Positions 61,380-64,000 of a stretch of 64,000 nt of DNA are shown here, piece by piece (position 1 is the stretch's first letter; every line of letters begins with the position of its first letter). The stretch comes from Vibrio sp. YMD68. Its GTDB lineage: Bacteria; Pseudomonadota; Gammaproteobacteria; Enterobacterales; Vibrionaceae. Below the pieces are notes generated by a model. It had not been told where the DNA came from. It saw only the letters and a program-made list of their open reading frames with translations, and ran no database searches. The stretch spans positions 248,001-312,000 of the forward strand of contig NZ_CP124614.1 in NCBI RefSeq assembly GCF_029958905.1. Reading direction: 5' to 3'. Position numbers and translations under genes: made by a program.

Positions 61380-62105
61380 TCATAGACGGAATTGTTCACC
61401 GAGATAAACTTGTTTTACTTGTTCATTATTGAGAACGTCCGCCGGAGTTCCTTCTGCGATGAGGTGCCCTTGGCTCACGATGTAAGCTTTTTCACAAACA
61501 TCAAGGGTTTCGCGAACATTGTGATCGGTGATCAGCACGCCTAATCCACGATCTCGGAGGTGTTCAATGATCTTCTTTATATCGATGACGGAGATAGGGT
61601 CAACACCAGCAAAGGGCTCATCAAGCAAAATGAACTGAGGGTTAGCAGCCAAGGCTCGAGCAATTTCTACTCGACGTCTTTCACCACCAGACAGAGCCAT
61701 ACCTGCGCTCTTACGAATATGCTGTATGTGGAACTCTTCCAGTAAGTCTTCCAGTTTGTCCTGGCGCTCTTCATGGGTGATCTCTTCACGAGTCTGAAGA
61801 ACCGCCATAATATTATCTTCTACTGATAGCTTGCGAAAAATGGAGGCTTCTTGTGGCAAGTAGCCGATACCCATTCGAGAGCGGCTGTGCATTGGCAAAA
61901 TACTAATGTCTTTGCCATCAATGCTGATTTTGCCTTCATCCCGTGCGACTAAGCCGACGATCATGTAAAACGATGTGGTTTTTCCGGCACCATTGGGGCC
62001 AAGCAGGCCAACGATCTGTCCGGACTCAACTTGAAGACTCACGTCAGAAACCACTCGACGATTTTTATAGCTTTTGGCTAAGTTTTCCGCTTTTAGTATC
62101 GACAT
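61380..62105 (-). CDS. lptB: LptB, LPS transport ATPase
   Basis: ATPase of LptB2FG that extracts LPS from the inner membrane. 241 residues. [24 protein letters not shown] and [13 protein letters not shown] intact. Two bases after lptA; 51 bases before rpoN. Confidence 0.98.
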   Translation of the reverse strand: MSILKAENLAKSYKNRRVVSDVSLQVESGQIVGLLGPNGAGKTTSFYMIVGLVARDEGKISIDGKDISILPMHSRSRMGIGYLPQEASIFRKLSVEDNIMAVLQTREEITHEERQDKLEDLLEEFHIQHIRKSAGMALSGGERRRVEIARALAANPQFILLDEPFAGVDPISVIDIKKIIEHLRDRGLGVLITDHNVRETLDVCEKAYIVSQGHLIAEGTPADVLNNEQVKQVYLGEQFRL

Positions 62106-62107
62106 AA

Positions 62108-62602
62108 TTACTCTTGGACAGTTTGAGGTTGAAGAACGGTTGAGACACGATCACCTTCTTTACCATCTGCCATTAGTTTTTGTTCGGTGATTTGGTAGCG
62201 AATCTTGGTACCACGGATGATACTGCCATCTTGGGAAAGCATCGCTCGTTCTATCATGGTTAAGCGATCATCGACAAGCTTGTAGTATAGCTCTTCAGCT
62301 TCACCGTAAAGTGTTTTGCCATCATCGGTTAGCTGTGAAAAAGTCGCGAGATCGCCGTAACCTTCGATTTCTTCAATCGTGCCATCGGTAGGGTTACGCA
62401 AAACGATGACTTTGTCGGCATTAATATTAATGCTGCCTTGTCTAAGTTTTACATCACCTAAGAAGGTGACTCGATTACTTTGCATATCAAGATTTTGGCT
62501 ATCTGAATCAATGTAAACAGGTTGGTCTTTATCTGTCGAGAGCGCCAGAGCGCTACCTGATGCGACCAAACAAGCTATCAGGCTAAGGTGCGAGAGTTTC
62601 AT
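62108..62602 (-). CDS. lptA: LptA, periplasmic LPS transport bridge
   Basis: Oligomeric OstA-fold bridge that carries LPS across the periplasm. 164 residues from the ATG at 62602 (AAGG upstream). Signal peptide 1-20 ending ALALS. The start lies 20 bases inside lptC. Confidence 0.95.
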   Translation of the reverse strand: MKLSHLSLIACLVASGSALALSTDKDQPVYIDSDSQNLDMQSNRVTFLGDVKLRQGSININADKVIVLRNPTDGTIEEIEGYGDLATFSQLTDDGKTLYGEAEELYYKLVDDRLTMIERAMLSQDGSIIRGTKIRYQITEQKLMADGKEGDRVSTVLQPQTVQE

Positions 62603-63146
62603 ATCTACCTTGAACATAGTTATAAAGAACAGCGTTATTGTCAGCAAAATTGCCTTTCATCGCTTGTCCTTCCGTTTCAAATTGTGGGCCTATAAGGACA
62701 ACTTGGTTATCGGCCCAAAAATCACGATTGGTTAATTTGATGCTGAGCTCTGATGTGGTCATTGTATCGAAGCCGGATTCATCGAGCATGTTATTCGCAA
62801 TCACGTTGTCATAAAGAGTGAGTATCTGATCGCTATCGAGTTTCGCTCTATCTGCGGTGATCTCCCACTCCTGAATGGTCCCATCTTTGTACACTTTAAG
62901 TACCGGTAGATCAAACCAAGTATCCCCATTTTCAGCGAAGTTCTCTAAATATACCGAGGTTATGATATAGCTACGAAGGCCTTGCTCGGTGTAAGAGGTA
63001 TTCTCAATATTACGACCAGTAAACATCGGTAGCTCTTGATTGGGAGCGACTTGAATATCAAACTCTTGCTCTTTGTCATACAGATAATAGCCAGACCACG
63101 TAGCAACAAAAAACAGCAAGATATAAGCAATGCGGGCTAGACTCAT
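62583..63146 (-). CDS. lptC: LptC, LPS transport membrane subunit
   Basis: Bitopic inner-membrane protein that passes LPS from LptBFG to LptA. 187 residues. One N-terminal helix (4-24), then a periplasmic OstA-like domain. Overlaps kdsC by 4 bases and lptA by 20. Confidence 0.94.
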   Translation of the reverse strand: MSLARIAYILLFFVATWSGYYLYDKEQEFDIQVAPNQELPMFTGRNIENTSYTEQGLRSYIITSVYLENFAENGDTWFDLPVLKVYKDGTIQEWEITADRAKLDSDQILTLYDNVIANNMLDESGFDTMTTSELSIKLTNRDFWADNQVVLIGPQFETEGQAMKGNFADNNAVLYNYVQGRYETLAP

Positions 63147-63700
63147 ATACTGAGCCCTTTATGGCAGTCGAGTTCATCACGCGCCTGAAGAATCAAGTCA
63201 CACACTTCACGCACCGCGCCATAGCCACCCTTAATGGATGTCACATAGTTCGCCCGTTTTGCGAGTAGAGGGTGCCCATCTGCGACACAGACTTTTAAGC
63301 TTACTTTTTCCATGACTGGCCAATCAATTAAATCATCACCAATATAGCCTGTTTGCTGTGGGGCAATATTGAGTTTGTCACAAATGTCTTGATACGCTTT
63401 GACTTTATCGTCTTGACCTTGATAGATCAGTGAAATGCCCAGCGCTTTCATGCGATTCTCTACAATCTGAGATTGACGACCTGTAATGATGGCGACTTCT
63501 ATACCTGCGTTCATCAGAGATTTAACCCCATAGCCATCACGAGTATGAAACGTTTTGAGTTCTTCGCCATTGTTACCCATGTAGATACGGCCATCAGAAA
63601 AGACACCATCAACGTCACAAATGAGAAGCTTGATCTCTTTTGCCAAGGCGAGAATCTCAGCGTCGACGTCGCCATACAGTGTTTCTACTAAGGTAGTCAT
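63143..63700 (-). CDS. kdsC: KdsC, KDO-8-phosphate phosphatase
   Basis: HAD phosphatase that frees KDO for LPS core. 185 residues. DVDGVFSDGRI near residue 29 (catalytic Asp), IITGRQS, GDDLIDWPVM. Its start overlaps the kdsD stop by one base. Confidence 0.97.
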   Translation of the reverse strand: MTTLVETLYGDVDAEILALAKEIKLLICDVDGVFSDGRIYMGNNGEELKTFHTRDGYGVKSLMNAGIEVAIITGRQSQIVENRMKALGISLIYQGQDDKVKAYQDICDKLNIAPQQTGYIGDDLIDWPVMEKVSLKVCVADGHPLLAKRANYVTSIKGGYGAVREVCDLILQARDELDCHKGLSI

Positions 63701-64000
63701 TACATTACTCCCGCTTTTAGTAAGTCGTGCATATTCAATGCGCCAACCAGTTGACCATCATGACAAAGCATTAAGCCGTTAATACTCTTATCTTGCATCA
63801 GGTTGAGTCCTTCAGCGGCCAGCATATCAGGATGCGCCACGGTTGGATTCTTTGTCATCACTTCACCAATCGTCGAGCTGTGGATATCAATACGCTTGTC
63901 TAGAATACGCCTTAAATCCCCATCGGTAAATATTCCAACCAGTTGTTGCTTATGGTCAGTAACGGCGGTCATTCCCAAGCCTTTTTGGCTGATTTCTAAT
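63700..64000 (-). CDS. kdsD: KdsD, arabinose-5-phosphate isomerase (N-terminal part outside window)
   Basis: Makes arabinose-5-phosphate for KDO. Only the C-terminal part is inside: about 100 residues with two CBS motifs (GIFTDGDLRRIL and GLMLCHDGQLVGALNMHDLLKAG). The frame stays open to base 64000 (EISQKGLGMTAV), so the gene continues beyond. KpsF-like paralogues share this domain, but the kdsC-lpt context supports KdsD. Confidence 0.92.
   Translation of the reverse strand, partial: LEISQKGLGMTAVTDHKQQLVGIFTDGDLRRILDKRIDIHSSTIGEVMTKNPTVAHPDMLAAEGLNLMQDKSINGLMLCHDGQLVGALNMHDLLKAGVM

Overview
The window is ordinary, vertically inherited chromosome of a marine gammaproteobacterium, almost certainly a Vibrio or close relative. 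The evidence is motX (the sodium-driven polar flagellar motor protein) between purA and rnr, a Vibrio-type zinc-regulated ABC locus (zrg), and a gene order that, from memory, runs collinear with part of Vibrio cholerae chromosome 1. Coding density is high and most genes have textbook ribosome binding sites. I see no insertion sequence, prophage, integron, CRISPR array, tRNA or rRNA.

Layout. 1-2740: 3' part of kefB, then yheV and slyD. 2984-8584: purA, motX behind a sigma-28 promoter, rnr and rlmB. 8796-22807: the ribosomal superoperon in three transcription units. S10 (rpsJ to rpsQ) has a long structured leader and its own terminator. spc (rplN to rpmJ, with secY) has its own extended -10 promoter. 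alpha (rpsM to rplQ, with rpoA) has an S4-type pseudoknot over the rpsM start. 22864-28346: fklB, ytfB (OapA family), a DMT-family permease with elaA, a CRP-like regulator and cpdB. 28795-33795: sulfate activation genes cysD, cysN, an SLC13 permease and cysC. 33792-34954: a conserved gene of unknown function and an unlisted 34-residue membrane ORF behind a striking inverted repeat. 34991-38730: the minus-strand zrg-like zinc locus with a perfect Zur-type palindrome over its promoter. 38846-46836: ytfJ, msrA, tamA, tamB, a small lipoprotein gene and ppa. 47080-50345: fbp, mpl, ubiX. 50431-54027: a TPP riboswitch and thiBPQ. 54208-57778: yjgA/darP, pmbA, mgtE. 57911-64000: a minus-strand cluster kdsD(partial)-kdsC-lptC-lptA-lptB-rpoN-hpf-ptsN-rapZ-npr.

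How the genes work together. The middle encodes most of the ribosome plus SecY and RNA polymerase alpha. The cys genes take up or exchange sulfate and activate it to PAPS. TamA and TamB form the outer-membrane translocation and assembly module. The right end combines KDO synthesis, LPS transport and the nitrogen phosphotransferase system with sigma-54. The zrg locus is a probable zinc-starvation system whose ABC part resembles LolCD/MacB machinery rather than a classical importer.

The least explained items are the 34-residue ORF with its overlapping operator and promoter (34804-34954), the zrg locus with its 48-bp histidine repeats and two proteins of unknown role, and the unusually long S10 leader. 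All family assignments were made by reading the translations; no database search was run.
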